64,000 nucleotides of DNA from B3-G11 sp036985855 (GCA_036985855.1 BTQL01000007.1:1-64000), one strand, 5' to 3'. Numbered from the stretch's first letter, positions 24,973 to 33,670 are shown. Numbers and translations: made by a program. Notes: generated from the sequence alone by a model not told the origin.

Positions 24973-25404
24973 TCATATTCCGTCCTCAGTCAGTACCTCC
25001 TCGATTGCGGCGTAGTAGTCGTCGGCCTCGGCGGCAACGTTCTCCCACGTCGCGGAATCCCAGATCTCGACGTGATCCGCGACACCAACAACCGTTATGT
25101 CCTTCGCCAGCCCCGCATACACCCTGAGCGCTTCCGGAATCTGACATCGGCCCGTCCTGTCGAGCGTCTGGCTCGACGCGGAGGCGAAGAATGAGCGGGA
25201 GAAGTTCCTTGCCCGACGGTCCGTGCGCGGAAGCTTCAGCACACGCTGCGCCTCGTTCTCCCACTGGTCCATGGGAAAAACGTAAAGACACCGCTCCTGC
25301 CCCTTGGTCACGACACAGCCATCGCTGAAACCCTCGCGGAACCTGGATGGCATGACAACGCGCCCTTTTGCGTCGAGTGAATGGCTGAATTCGCCAAGGA
25401 ACAT
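24973..25404 (-). CDS. mraZ: MraZ, transcriptional regulator of the dcw cluster
   Basis: A 143-residue protein with the tandem SpoVT/AbrB-like MraZ domains. MFLGEFSHSLDAKGRVVMPSRFRE is the first DNA-binding repeat and SQTLDRTGRCQIPEALRVYAGL the second; the core basic DxxGR motif occurs in both. MraZ rings bind direct repeats in their own promoter; three such repeats lie 35-60 bases upstream. First gene of the cluster. A GGAG site lies 11 bases before the ATG. Confidence 0.97.
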   Translation of the reverse strand: MFLGEFSHSLDAKGRVVMPSRFREGFSDGCVVTKGQERCLYVFPMDQWENEAQRVLKLPRTDRRARNFSRSFFASASSQTLDRTGRCQIPEALRVYAGLAKDITVVGVADHVEIWDSATWENVAAEADDYYAAIEEVLTEDGI

Positions 25405-25438
25405 GGTCCGCTGTCTCCATCATCATCATCGGGATGTC

Positions 25439-25481
25439 TCCCACGAGAACCCACTATGGCCCACTCTATGACACTTGTCAA
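25439..25481 (-). promoter_or_regulatory. mraZ/dcw promoter with three overlapping MraZ boxes
   Basis: On the minus strand, -35 TTGACA is at 25481-25476 and, after exactly 17 bases, -10 CATAGT is at 25458-25453. Three direct repeats of GTGGG plus one base (GTGGGC 25464-25459, GTGGGT 25454-25449, GTGGGA 25444-25439) recur every 10 bases across the spacer end, the -10 and the expected start. That is the known arrangement of MraZ binding boxes and implies autoregulation. Confidence 0.88.
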
Positions 25482-25672
25482 CACAATGGCACACGGAAAC
25501 CCACCGCACACTCGTGTGCAGATAACTCGGTCACCACCTCGTTCAGAGCACAGAGCTCAGATGCCGCTTGGCTCTCTTTCGGACATCCGTTTCCCTACCC
25601 CTCCCCCAAATCCAGCGAAGACGCCCTGTTCCGTCTACCGTCTACGGTCAACAGATTCTCGGAGGCTCTCTC

Positions 25673-26185
25673 ATGCACGTATTGGTCGCCACAGACGGAA
25701 GCAGCAGCATCGACGAGATGGCGAAGTTCGCATACGCGCTTGCCGGCTCGGACGGAACCACCACAGTGACAACGGTCGTCCCGGTACCACGCCAACTGGT
25801 CGCACAGTTGCGCGAACAGTGGGGCGAGCCGGCACCGATATCCGTCGATACCGACGCAGAGTACGTGGGTGCCCCGGAGGTTGCAGGCGCCATCGCGAAG
25901 AGCTTTCCAGGCGATGACGCTGTGGTCGATCAGTACCTCGGTAACAAACGCGTCGAAGTCTGCAATCCGGTGCGCGAGGCGGTCCGCGAACTCGGAGGGC
26001 CCGCAGAGTCCAGGGTCAGTGAGGGAACGGATGTCGCTGGTGAAATCATGGCAACCGCCGCGAGTATCGATGCAGATGTGATCGTGATCGGATCCCACGG
26101 ACACGGCGCGTTCCAAGGACTGCTCGGATCGACCGGAGCGAAACTTGTACGCAGGGCAAAACGTCCCGTGCTCGTGCTCAGGTAG
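25673..26185 (+). CDS. universal stress protein (UspA family)
   Basis: A 170-residue single-domain Usp. It starts MHVLVATDGSSSIDEMAKFA and ends with VIVIGSHGHGAFQGLLGSTGAKLVRRAKRPVLVL, which holds the ATP-binding pattern G-2x-G-9x-G-S of the nucleotide-binding class. The ATG follows GGAGG by seven bases; an upstream GTG-like extension has no family similarity. It is divergent from mraZ across a 268-base spacer in which, beyond the mraZ promoter, I see only a short CCGTCTA tandem before the start. Confidence 0.88.
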   Translation: MHVLVATDGSSSIDEMAKFAYALAGSDGTTTVTTVVPVPRQLVAQLREQWGEPAPISVDTDAEYVGAPEVAGAIAKSFPGDDAVVDQYLGNKRVEVCNPVREAVRELGGPAESRVSEGTDVAGEIMATAASIDADVIVIGSHGHGAFQGLLGSTGAKLVRRAKRPVLVLR

Positions 26186-26266
26186 CAGGGACCTTGGCGA
26201 CCACGCTTGAGCGATGATTGACCACTCAACGCGCTGGTGCGATAATCGGAGGGCAAGGAAGGCATC

Positions 26267-26791
26267 ATGAAAATCGCCGGTTATGTACGACAGACTCCAG
26301 GGAGAACGGATCCGGATTCGGCATTCAGCCAGAGCGAACGCATTCGGCGCTGGGTTGCAGACACATCCAATGAGCTCATCGCAGTGTGCCAGGACCACCA
26401 CGCCGCGTCCGCACAGACCGACAGACCGGGCTTCAGAGCACTTCTCGAGATTGTGCGATCCAACAGCGCAGACGCTGTCGTGATAGCGAACCTGTCCGCC
26501 CTCTCCCCGGACAAGATGACTCAGGAGATCATGATCCAGGATCTCCTGAGAGCGGGCATAACGGTGATCGCCACCGATGAGACCGACATTGCGGCCTTGC
26601 AATCGAGCGAAGATGACCACGCACGCATGCTCGTTCGTGACGTTCTCGCCCGGATCGCGGAGTATCGAGAGGCCTTTGGCCTGTCGGGAGAGGTTGAACC
26701 CTCCGATCAGCCCGGTGTGATCAACGCGGACCTAACCCTCACCAAGGAAACCACCGACGTGGTAGTCGAGCTGATCACCCCGGGAGCGTAG
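26267..26791 (+). CDS. resolvase-fold protein with degenerate serine recombinase active site
   Basis: A 174-residue protein whose first 115 residues follow the serine recombinase N-terminal domain: MKIAGYVRQ, SQSERIRRWV, VCQDHHAASAQTDRPGFRALLEIV, ADAVVIANLSALSP, LLRAGITVIATDETDI. The catalytic Ser normally found just after the YVR motif is replaced (RQTPG), and the LDRLSR arginines read LSALSP, so strand exchange seems impossible. A helix resembling the dimer helix follows (DDHARMLVRDVLARIAEYREAF), but no DNA-binding recombinase domain. It lies 81 bases after the Usp gene with AAGGAAGG before the ATG. Function unknown; a regulatory role is a guess. Confidence 0.7.
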   Translation: MKIAGYVRQTPGRTDPDSAFSQSERIRRWVADTSNELIAVCQDHHAASAQTDRPGFRALLEIVRSNSADAVVIANLSALSPDKMTQEIMIQDLLRAGITVIATDETDIAALQSSEDDHARMLVRDVLARIAEYREAFGLSGEVEPSDQPGVINADLTLTKETTDVVVELITPGA

Positions 26792-26816
26792 GCTCCCAGG
26801 GCGACGCCACGCTCCC
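26782..26816 (+). terminator. hairpin between convergent genes, possible terminator
   Basis: GGGAGCGT at 26782-26789 pairs perfectly with ACGCTCCC at 26809-26816; a smaller alternative, GGGAGC with GCTCCC at 26792-26797, forms around the stop codon. It lies exactly between two convergent genes. No U tract is present, so this is only a possible high-GC terminator. Confidence 0.35.
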
Positions 26817-26820
26817 ACTC

Positions 26821-27699
26821 CTAGAGAGCCAGTGCAGCCCAGGTCGCTCTTCCGAGCGCAAAGACTCTCCCAGCCACAACGATGGCTGAGCCGGTCGCCA
26901 GTTCACCATCGACATCGAGGACGATGAGCACGATGTCGACTCCTTCGACCCTCCGGTCCTCTATCTCGACGACGGTCGGGTCTGGAGCAGTGGGATCGGC
27001 AAGCTTCGCTGCTGCTTTCACCACAGCCAGCTCGACTCCACCCTCGGTTGATGAGGCCGTCTCAGTGATCTCGGTTCCATCAGATGCGCCGACGGTGACG
27101 GTGATCCCTGACCGCTTCTCCTCAACGGCAACCCGTTCGATCCTGGTGATCATTGCGCCGGTAGCCCGGGGTGGTGCCGCCTTTTCGACGGGGACTGCGT
27201 GCTCAAAATCTCGTGGTCGCAAGAACGCGGGAACATCTTCGCCCTCCTCCGATCCGGGCGCTGCAGACTCCTGCAACCGATCGTCCGATTCCTGGGAGGA
27301 CTCCGGCTCGGGTCCTGAGGTCTCGCGGTGGTCATCGGTGAGGTCGATGATCGCCCGCCCCAGGTCTTCGGGATCTTCGGAGTCGTCTTCGGCATCTTCG
27401 GAGTCTTCGGGCGCTTCCTGAACGAGACCAGGCTCATCCGCTTCAGATGTGAGCAGAGCGACCGTGCCGGGATCATCTTGAAGCTCGTCGCGCACCGTCG
27501 GTTCGCCCGGCAACCGGGTGTCGGTTCCGAGGCCGTGTGAGCTCAGGACGCGCCGAATCGCACCACCTACGGCCTGCTGGTCTGCCCCTTCAGCGATCCT
27601 GATACGCAGCCCGGCAGGTGCGTCCTGGGACCCGTCGACCTCGGCGCCCTCGACGCCGGGAATTCGAAGCAAGTCATCCTGCAAAGAAGTAGCGATCAC
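26821..27699 (-). CDS. hypothetical protein with acidic linker between two small domains
   Basis: A 292-residue soluble protein I cannot assign. Residues 1-65 look like a small alpha/beta domain (LQDDLLRIPGVEGAEVDG, GLRIRIAEGADQQAVGGAIRRVL). Residues about 85-160 are a low-complexity Asp/Glu/Ser/Pro stretch encoded by imperfect TCTTCGG-type tandem bases. Residues about 185-292 form a second domain (RIERVAVEEKRSGITVTVGASDG, TEGGVELAVVKAAAKLAD, VDIVLIVLDVDGELATGSAIVVAG). The second domain carries regular beta-alpha-beta periodicity. It follows a 77-residue gene by 24 bases and is convergent with the resolvase-fold gene. Confidence 0.7.
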   Translation of the reverse strand: MIATSLQDDLLRIPGVEGAEVDGSQDAPAGLRIRIAEGADQQAVGGAIRRVLSSHGLGTDTRLPGEPTVRDELQDDPGTVALLTSEADEPGLVQEAPEDSEDAEDDSEDPEDLGRAIIDLTDDHRETSGPEPESSQESDDRLQESAAPGSEEGEDVPAFLRPRDFEHAVPVEKAAPPRATGAMITRIERVAVEEKRSGITVTVGASDGTEITETASSTEGGVELAVVKAAAKLADPTAPDPTVVEIEDRRVEGVDIVLIVLDVDGELATGSAIVVAGRVFALGRATWAALAL

Positions 27700-27723
27700 C
27701 GTGCCTCCTTGCCCGCTGATATG

Positions 27724-27957
27724 TCACGCTGCTCGTCTCCATCGAAGATACGAAACAACGTCGCTCGGGACAAGGGCCAAATCCGGTTGTCCAAAGGCAG
27801 TAGTCACCCGCCACTCCGTCACGCTGCGGTCAGGAATCGGAAGAAATGGGGCCCTCGCCCACCACCGTCTCGGGGCAAACGCGAGCAGCGCGCCGATCGC
27901 GGTCGGCCACAGGACAGGCCGCACCAGTATTGCAAAGAACACACGAGCATTGACCAT
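27724..27957 (-). CDS. small conserved actinobacterial-type protein of unknown function
   Basis: A 77-residue basic protein with one hydrophobic stretch near the N-terminus (ILVRPVLWPTAIGALLAF), then APRRWWARAPFLPIPD and a C-terminal LALVPSDVVSYLRWRR. The PFLPxPD ... DVVxYLxWxR pattern is one I associate with short uncharacterised actinobacterial proteins; this is memory-based and unverified. It is divergent from the MoxR gene and upstream of the 292-residue protein, 24 bases apart, so probably co-transcribed with it. Confidence 0.6.
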   Translation of the reverse strand: MVNARVFFAILVRPVLWPTAIGALLAFAPRRWWARAPFLPIPDRSVTEWRVTTAFGQPDLALVPSDVVSYLRWRRAA

Positions 27958-28134
27958 CTCGATACGACGATAACCGACAAAACCTGACGTGTCGTCCTCC
28001 CGCGTGCCTGCAAATGCAGCAGAGACGTCCGTGTACCCTGTCCTGTCATGGTGCCGACAGAAGTCTTTCGGTCACCGAAGTTCCGATTCGCAGGTATTGT
28101 CAACACGATTCGACCCGGCATTGGAGGAGGCGAC

Positions 28135-29106
28135 GTGCCCGTGACATCCGACGAACTCGCTTGGTTCGACGACCGATTTCAAGCGGTTGCCGGAAACATC
28201 GAACGCGTCATCCAGGGGAAACGTGAATCGATCGAGCTTGTCGTGACGAGTCTCGTCGCAGAAGGCCATGTTCTCATCGAGGACGTTCCTGGGGTGGGTA
28301 AGACGCTTCTGGCGAAGTCTCTCGCACGCTCGATCGACTGCTCGTTCCAGAGAATCCAATTCACCCCTGACCTGCTTCCATCAGACGTCACAGGTGTTTC
28401 GGTGTGGAGCAGGGAGCAAGGAACCTTCACCTTCCGCGCCGGTCCGGTCTTCGCGAACGTGCTGCTCGGTGACGAGATCAACAGGGCGAGTCCAAAGACT
28501 CAGGCAGCACTTCTCGAAGCTATGGAGGAGCGTCAGGTCACCGTTGATGGAGAAACGCACATTCTCGACGCACCGTTCATCGTCATCGCAACACAGAACC
28601 CGATCGAACATGAGGGCACCTATCCCCTGCCCGAGGCCCAACTCGACCGATTCATGATGCGAGTGACCATGGGATACCCGGACCGCGTGAAAGAGCTCGA
28701 GATGCTTCAGACGCACGGGGAACACTCGAGTTTCGTCGATCTCAAGCCCGTTGTACACGCCGAGGATGTGATTCGGATGGCTTCGATCGCCAGGGAGATC
28801 CACGTTGCGGATGTTCTGCGCGGTTACCTCATCGATCTGGCCGAAATGACTCGATCTCATCCCGACATTCTCCTTGGCGCGTCTCCGAGGGCGACACTGT
28901 TCCTGCAAAGAGCCGCACGTACCATCGCGGCCGCCGACGGTCGTGACTATGCAAGCCCGGACGATGTCAAATCCATTCTCACACCGGTTCTCAATCACAG
29001 ACTGATCCTCCGTCCGGAAGCTCAGATGCGCGGAACGACCGTAGACGAAGTTCTCGCGCAGATTTCCGCTTCGGTTCCCGTTCCCGGGACGCGGGACGCC
29101 CGCTGA
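28135..29106 (+). CDS. MoxR family AAA+ ATPase
   Basis: A 323-residue AAA+ chaperone-like ATPase. Walker A GVGKTLLAKSLA, Walker B NVLLGDEINRASPKTQAALLEAMEERQVTVDG, sensor 1 IATQNPIEHEGTYPLPEAQLDRF and the lid domain with GASPRATLFLQRAARTIA are typical of MoxR. The start is GTG at 28135 with GGAGGAGG just upstream; a second GTG two codons on is possible. It begins a three-gene operon with a DUF58 protein and a membrane transglutaminase, a common set in which MoxR is thought to assist protein or complex maturation. Confidence 0.93.
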   Translation: MPVTSDELAWFDDRFQAVAGNIERVIQGKRESIELVVTSLVAEGHVLIEDVPGVGKTLLAKSLARSIDCSFQRIQFTPDLLPSDVTGVSVWSREQGTFTFRAGPVFANVLLGDEINRASPKTQAALLEAMEERQVTVDGETHILDAPFIVIATQNPIEHEGTYPLPEAQLDRFMMRVTMGYPDRVKELEMLQTHGEHSSFVDLKPVVHAEDVIRMASIAREIHVADVLRGYLIDLAEMTRSHPDILLGASPRATLFLQRAARTIAAADGRDYASPDDVKSILTPVLNHRLILRPEAQMRGTTVDEVLAQISASVPVPGTRDAR

Positions 29107-30290
29107 TGCCCACCTTTCGGGGCTGGGCGGCCACAGGGGCCGCCGCAGCGCTCGTACTTCTCTGGCTGGCATTCGGCGAGGACTTACTGCTCGCTTTGGC
29201 GATCTTTCTGATCACCGCCGTTGTCGGAGGAACGGCCTACGTCCGTGTATCCGGTCCGAAACTTGCGCTCCGGCGCGTCATCAATCCCGAGCAGCTCCAC
29301 GACGGGGAGCGAGCTCTCGTCGACCTGTCACTGGAATCCAAGCGAAAGGTCTACCGCGTACGGGTCGAAGACAGAGTGCACGGTCTCGGTTCGGCTACCT
29401 TCGTCGCGGATCGTGTGGCATCCGGGGACACGATGGCAGGGCGATATGAGGTGCTTTGCAGACCGAGAGGGGTTTACAAGGTAGGTCCATCGCATGTCTC
29501 CGTAACGGATCCAATCGGTTTTGCAGAAGCAACCTCAAAGGCAGGGATCGTTGATCGCCTGGTGGTGTATCCAAGGGTCGAAGACCTTACAGGCGTGCCC
29601 ACCGGCCGCGGCCAGGATCAAACCATCAGCACGTCAAGAGCGAGCTTCTGGCACACGGGGGGAGAGGATTTCTTCACGCTGCGCGAGTACCAGCAGGGCG
29701 ACGACCTCCGGAAGGTGCATTGGCCGTCGTCGGCAAGACGGGATCAGCTGATGATCAAACAGCTGGAGATGCCTTGGCAATCGCGGGCGTTCATCGTGCT
29801 CGATCCCCGCGTCGAACCTCACCAATCAGCGGAGAGCTTCGAACAGGCGGTCAAAGGCACGGCTTCGGTGCTGCGTCATCTGTTCAGAAGTGGCTACACG
29901 CCAACGATCTGGGCGGGGAGCGGCAACGGAACCGTCGTCGGGAACGCAGGGGCGTACAGACTGGCGATGGAGGAACTGGCGACGATCGCACCTCACCGAT
30001 CGTTGGATCTTCGCCACCTGATCAGCAGGCTCAGACGCAGCGGCATGGCCGGCGGAGTCCTCGTGATGGTGACGGGCAGCGCGGATGAAGCTGACCTTGC
30101 CGCCTTCCAGCTTCTCAGTCAGGATTTCTACAGAACGGTGGTGCTATCTGTCGAACAAGGGGATAATGACGAGATCCTTGGGTTCGCACGAGCTGGCGCC
30201 CTCGTTGTTCGCACGACGCCAGACGGCGCGTGGGCTGACCCTTGGCGAAACGCAATGGAGCACGGATGGTCTACCGCTTCAGCTGGATAG
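29106..30290 (+). CDS. DUF58 domain protein (von Willebrand A-like)
   Basis: A 394-residue protein: two N-terminal membrane segments (AATGAAAALVLLWLAF and LLLALAIFLITAVVGGTAYV), an extracytoplasmic-like beta region, then the DUF58 block FFTLREYQQGDDLRKVHWPSSARRDQLMIKQLE and RAFIVLDPR, where the vWA-like metal site would begin. These proteins travel with MoxR ATPases and transglutaminase-like proteins. The ATG overlaps the MoxR stop by one base (TGATG). Confidence 0.92.
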   Translation: MPTFRGWAATGAAAALVLLWLAFGEDLLLALAIFLITAVVGGTAYVRVSGPKLALRRVINPEQLHDGERALVDLSLESKRKVYRVRVEDRVHGLGSATFVADRVASGDTMAGRYEVLCRPRGVYKVGPSHVSVTDPIGFAEATSKAGIVDRLVVYPRVEDLTGVPTGRGQDQTISTSRASFWHTGGEDFFTLREYQQGDDLRKVHWPSSARRDQLMIKQLEMPWQSRAFIVLDPRVEPHQSAESFEQAVKGTASVLRHLFRSGYTPTIWAGSGNGTVVGNAGAYRLAMEELATIAPHRSLDLRHLISRLRRSGMAGGVLVMVTGSADEADLAAFQLLSQDFYRTVVLSVEQGDNDEILGFARAGALVVRTTPDGAWADPWRNAMEHGWSTASAG

Positions 30291-32680
30291 CAGGTATCAC
30301 AGCGATGGGGCTCGCCTTCTGGGAGCTGTCATCGGTCATGCGAGACTCTGTCACGGGAACACCGTGGCAGGTCGCAATCCTCGCAGCTGCCCTTCTGGGC
30401 GCGGGCATCACATGGACCGCGATTGCGTATCGTGCTCCCGCATGGCTCATCCTCGTTGTCAACGCTGGTGCATTCGTCATCTTGACCGGACTCATCGTTG
30501 CACCAGAAACCCTTCTCGTCATCCTGCCCACCGGTGAAACCTGGACTGTCGTCTTCGACGAACTCGGGCGAGCCTTCGAAATCATCCAACGCAGTGTCGA
30601 GCCGGTACGGCCGGTGCCTGGACTCGTACTGCTCATCTCGCTTCTCTTCTGGACGCTAGGATTCCTGCTCACTGCAGGATTACTCAAAGATCGCCCATTT
30701 GTCGCCGTCCTCACTCCGCTCATCGTCGCAGTCCAATTCTCGATCATCGATCGGAAGCCGAAGAGCTTTGCGCACCTCGCAATGTTCATTCTCGTTGTTG
30801 CCTTCTCTCTCATAGCGATCCGCGCGGACGAACGAGATCGTGGAACTGGACGGCTGCAAAGAGTCAACGCCTCAGGTCCCCCAACGCGAAGACCGACGCC
30901 GGCAATCGGCGTACTGATCACCGGAACCGTCGTAGCAGGACTGCTCGCCGTCAGCCTTCTCGGCGATGCAGTGCCCTCGGACGGCTTCGTGACGTGGCGA
31001 TCGGCGGCGGGTTACTCGGATGGCTACTCCGGCTCGACCTCCTACAACCCCTTCGTAGACATCAAGGCCGGTCTCATCAGCCAGACTGACAATCCGCTTT
31101 TCACGGCCAATATCGAAGGCGTTGATCCCTCGACCGTCCGGTTCCGCACCGTGACACTCGATGTCTACGAGAATGGACGATGGGCAACAGACAGGGTCCA
31201 TTTGTTCCCGCTCGACGATGAGCCGTGGATCGATCCTGCCCAGGAGTATCGAGGCGAGACCGTCTCCGTGAAGGTAGCCATCACGATCCAGAATCTCGCT
31301 CAGCCGTGGATGCCGGCCCCCATAACGCCAACAGCGACCGTTGCCGGAACCGAAGGTGACGGGAGATCGATGCGGGTGAGGCGACTCGATGGGTCGTTGT
31401 TCCTCCCCGGAGACGTCACGTACGAGGGGATGGTGTACACCGTTGAAGCAAACATCCCGACGTACACCGCGGAAACCCTCAGTCGGCTCGCCCGAACCGA
31501 ATCCGGAGAGCTGAGCCCGCTGTTCAGGGCGGCCGAGAACGCGGGAGAGAAGATCCCTCGTCTGGAAGAGGCCAATGAGATGGTCGAGCTCGAGAATTTC
31601 GAATACTGGACCGACATACCAGACAACCTCGGCTCCGGCGTCGTCGTCGAGGCACGAAGACAGACAAAGGGCCTCAGCACGAACTTCGAAAAGGCGCTTG
31701 CTCTCGAGTACTACTTCAGGTCGTCTGGCAGCTTCATCTACAACACTGAGGTTCCAAGCCAGTGGATAACCGGTGACGTCTCGGATTGGCTCACCGATGC
31801 AGAGAATCCATACGCTCGCAACGGTTACTGCGAACAGTTCGCAACCGCCATGGCACTCATGGGCAGAGCGCTTGGTATCCCTTCGAGAGTCGTCCTCGGG
31901 TTCACCCCAGGCGATGCGCTCAACGACACACTTGTCCAGGTGAGGGATAAGAACGCTCACGCCTGGGTGGAGATGTGGGTACCGACGTATGGTTGGATGT
32001 CCTTCGACCCAACCCCCCGGTCTGGATACGCAGCCCCCACGGCCAACGAGAGCCTCGCCGACATCCTCGAGTTCTCACCCTACGACTACGTAGAGGCGAT
32101 CCCTCCCAGCCAGTTGGTAGACGACTCTGGTGGCGGAATAGGGCCGGACGCAGGGCGCTTCGAAGCCCGCGAAGAACAGGACTCGACTTTCGTGCCGGGT
32201 GGCGGCGGCGAAGGGGAGGACATCGCCGGTCCAGACCTGCCAAGGTGGGCGACCTGGATCCTTGCAATGGGCGCCGCCGCGGGCGTTCTCGTGGCTCTTG
32301 TCCCGATCACCAAGTGGTTTCGCAGGCGCCGCCGACTTGCGAGACTCAAGAAGGGGGACATCACCGCAGCCTGGCAAGACATCACCGAACGCCTCGTCGA
32401 CCTGGGAGAGCCATTCGATTCTGCGGCCACTCCACTTGAAGCCGCCGGATCAATCGATGAGGCATTCGTTCCCCTTGCCGAGGCGTACGGCCAGTCGCTG
32501 TATGGCGAGTACGAGTCAACGACCGCTGTCATCGACAAAGCGACCGATGCTCACACACGAGCGGCGCAACACATGGCAACGCGCTACTCGCCAATCGAGC
32601 GGATCCTTGCCGCATTTCGACCCACGAGAATTATCGAGAAGTGGACCGATCTGGTGGGCCGGAGGAACGGGAACTCCTGA
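30266..32680 (+). CDS. membrane transglutaminase-like protein (TgpA/DUF3488 type)
   Basis: An 804-residue protein with about six N-terminal spans (residues 1-230), a large external region, a transglutaminase core, one further span (WATWILAMGAAAGVLVALVPI) and a cytoplasmic DUF4129-like tail. The catalytic triad is visible: Cys in NGYCEQFATAMALMGRALGIPSRVVLGF, His in NAHAWVEMWVPTYGWMSFDPTP, with the Asp in the same block. ATG at 30266 follows GGAG and overlaps the DUF58 gene by 25 bases. Substrates are unknown; a cell-envelope protein crosslinking or protease role is likely. Confidence 0.92.
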   Translation: MVYRFSWIAGITAMGLAFWELSSVMRDSVTGTPWQVAILAAALLGAGITWTAIAYRAPAWLILVVNAGAFVILTGLIVAPETLLVILPTGETWTVVFDELGRAFEIIQRSVEPVRPVPGLVLLISLLFWTLGFLLTAGLLKDRPFVAVLTPLIVAVQFSIIDRKPKSFAHLAMFILVVAFSLIAIRADERDRGTGRLQRVNASGPPTRRPTPAIGVLITGTVVAGLLAVSLLGDAVPSDGFVTWRSAAGYSDGYSGSTSYNPFVDIKAGLISQTDNPLFTANIEGVDPSTVRFRTVTLDVYENGRWATDRVHLFPLDDEPWIDPAQEYRGETVSVKVAITIQNLAQPWMPAPITPTATVAGTEGDGRSMRVRRLDGSLFLPGDVTYEGMVYTVEANIPTYTAETLSRLARTESGELSPLFRAAENAGEKIPRLEEANEMVELENFEYWTDIPDNLGSGVVVEARRQTKGLSTNFEKALALEYYFRSSGSFIYNTEVPSQWITGDVSDWLTDAENPYARNGYCEQFATAMALMGRALGIPSRVVLGFTPGDALNDTLVQVRDKNAHAWVEMWVPTYGWMSFDPTPRSGYAAPTANESLADILEFSPYDYVEAIPPSQLVDDSGGGIGPDAGRFEAREEQDSTFVPGGGGEGEDIAGPDLPRWATWILAMGAAAGVLVALVPITKWFRRRRRLARLKKGDITAAWQDITERLVDLGEPFDSAATPLEAAGSIDEAFVPLAEAYGQSLYGEYESTTAVIDKATDAHTRAAQHMATRYSPIERILAAFRPTRIIEKWTDLVGRRNGNS

Positions 32681-32728
32681 TTCCTGCCCTGCAATGTTCG
32701 GGGTGTCGATGTCGAGGCAGGGCGCAGG

Positions 32729-33226
32729 TCAACCCGATGCTTCATGTGCCTCTGTTGTCACGTCGTCCTCCACAAGCTTCAACATCTCCCTGAAGCTCGC
32801 ACGGTCGAGCTCGAACTTCGTGACGTCGTCCTCGACGTCTTGTGCGATCTCGTCGATCCTCACGAAAAAAGCAAGCTGACCCTGGCGGAGAGCGTCGAGC
32901 AGCTCAGTTTCATCGTGAGCCACAGCGAACACCGACTGGCCGTCGGTCACGAGTTTCACATTTGCAAGATGGTCGTCCATGTCGCCGGTGCGGCGTAGAT
33001 ACTCCCAGGCTCGACGCACACGTTGAATCGACAAGCCGTTGTCGAGAAGGCTCTTGACCACACGGAGGCCGACGAGATCGCGGAAGCTGTAGATGCGCCG
33101 TCTCCCTGGTCGACCGTCTGTCGTCTGGAGAGAGGGTTGTATCAGCCCGACCTTGTCCCAGTACCGAAGTTGATGTGGTGTACAAGACGTCAGCCGACAT
33201 GCCTGTGCGGCGGTAAAACCCTCCAA
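32729..33226 (-). CDS. MerR family transcriptional regulator
   Basis: A 165-residue regulator. The N-terminal winged helix reads FTAAQACRLTSCTPHQLRYWDKVGLIQPSLQTTDGRPGRRRIYSFRDLVGLRVVKSLLDNGLSIQRVRRAWEYL, a standard MerR domain. The remaining roughly 85 residues are acidic and lack the Cys ligands of metal-sensing MerR proteins, so the signal is unknown. The start is TTG with GGGAG seven bases upstream. It is convergent with the transglutaminase gene. Confidence 0.88.
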   Translation of the reverse strand: MEGFTAAQACRLTSCTPHQLRYWDKVGLIQPSLQTTDGRPGRRRIYSFRDLVGLRVVKSLLDNGLSIQRVRRAWEYLRRTGDMDDHLANVKLVTDGQSVFAVAHDETELLDALRQGQLAFFVRIDEIAQDVEDDVTKFELDRASFREMLKLVEDDVTTEAHEASG

Positions 33227-33328
33227 AACCCGTTCTCCCTTTACTCATCATGCGGACGATGCACGGTTGTCCGCTCCAGTCCTTGCCCCTTCGGTGCCCT
33301 ACCAGCTGATCCGAAGCGGTTGGTCATC

Positions 33329-33670
33329 CTAGCCGTCCCTGCGCCACCTATGTTGGAACCGCAGCAACCAATCATCGACAGCCCCGGATGTCGACCGACC
33401 GATTCGGGATGCTCTGGCTGTGAGCGCCATCCAGCCGGCGGACGCAACCATGATCAAGAACCCGGCACCCGCGATCGCCCAGGACCGCGGGAACGATACG
33501 AACATGACAATCGCTCCCAGCACGAATACCGCCGCCGCAACACGCATCTTCCAGCGCTCGGCTCCTCCCCTGACAGCCTTTGCGACCATCTCGGCGAGCT
33601 TCGGGTCCTCTTCGTAGAGCTGGCGCTCGATTTCATCGAGGATTTTCTGCTCGTGTTCGTTGAGTGGCAT
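33329..33670 (-). CDS. DUF3040 membrane protein
   Basis: A 113-residue protein beginning MPLNEHEQKILDEIERQLYEEDPKLAEMV, the signature of DUF3040, which is nearly restricted to actinobacteria. Two hydrophobic segments follow (RVAAAVFVLGAIVMFVSF and WAIAGAGFLIMVASAGWMAL). Function is unknown. The ATG at 33670 is used; the frame continues upstream without family similarity. Confidence 0.9.
   Translation of the reverse strand: MPLNEHEQKILDEIERQLYEEDPKLAEMVAKAVRGGAERWKMRVAAAVFVLGAIVMFVSFPRSWAIAGAGFLIMVASAGWMALTARASRIGRSTSGAVDDWLLRFQHRWRRDG

Noticed and set aside
25411..25430. CATCATCATCATC run near mraZ
   Set aside because: A short trinucleotide run within the mraZ leader; no sign of function beyond low complexity.
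25482..25672. tRNA or riboswitch in the mraZ-usp spacer
   Set aside because: No cloverleaf, acceptor stem or recognisable aptamer could be found by eye.
26267..26791. Active serine recombinase or mobile element
   Set aside because: Catalytic Ser and key Arg are missing, no recombinase domain, no flanking inverted repeats or target duplication seen.
27330..27430. Short tandem TCTTCGG-like units suggesting a repeat or CRISPR
   Set aside because: They are in frame and encode an acidic Glu/Asp/Ser linker; there are no spacers of constant length.
30872..31960. 362-residue open frame opposite the transglutaminase gene
   Set aside because: Antisense to a gene with a clear catalytic triad; no motif of its own.
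32681..32728. GCCCTGC/GCAGGGC hairpin between convergent transglutaminase and MerR genes
   Set aside because: Only seven base pairs with a 24-base loop and no U tract; too weak to call a terminator.
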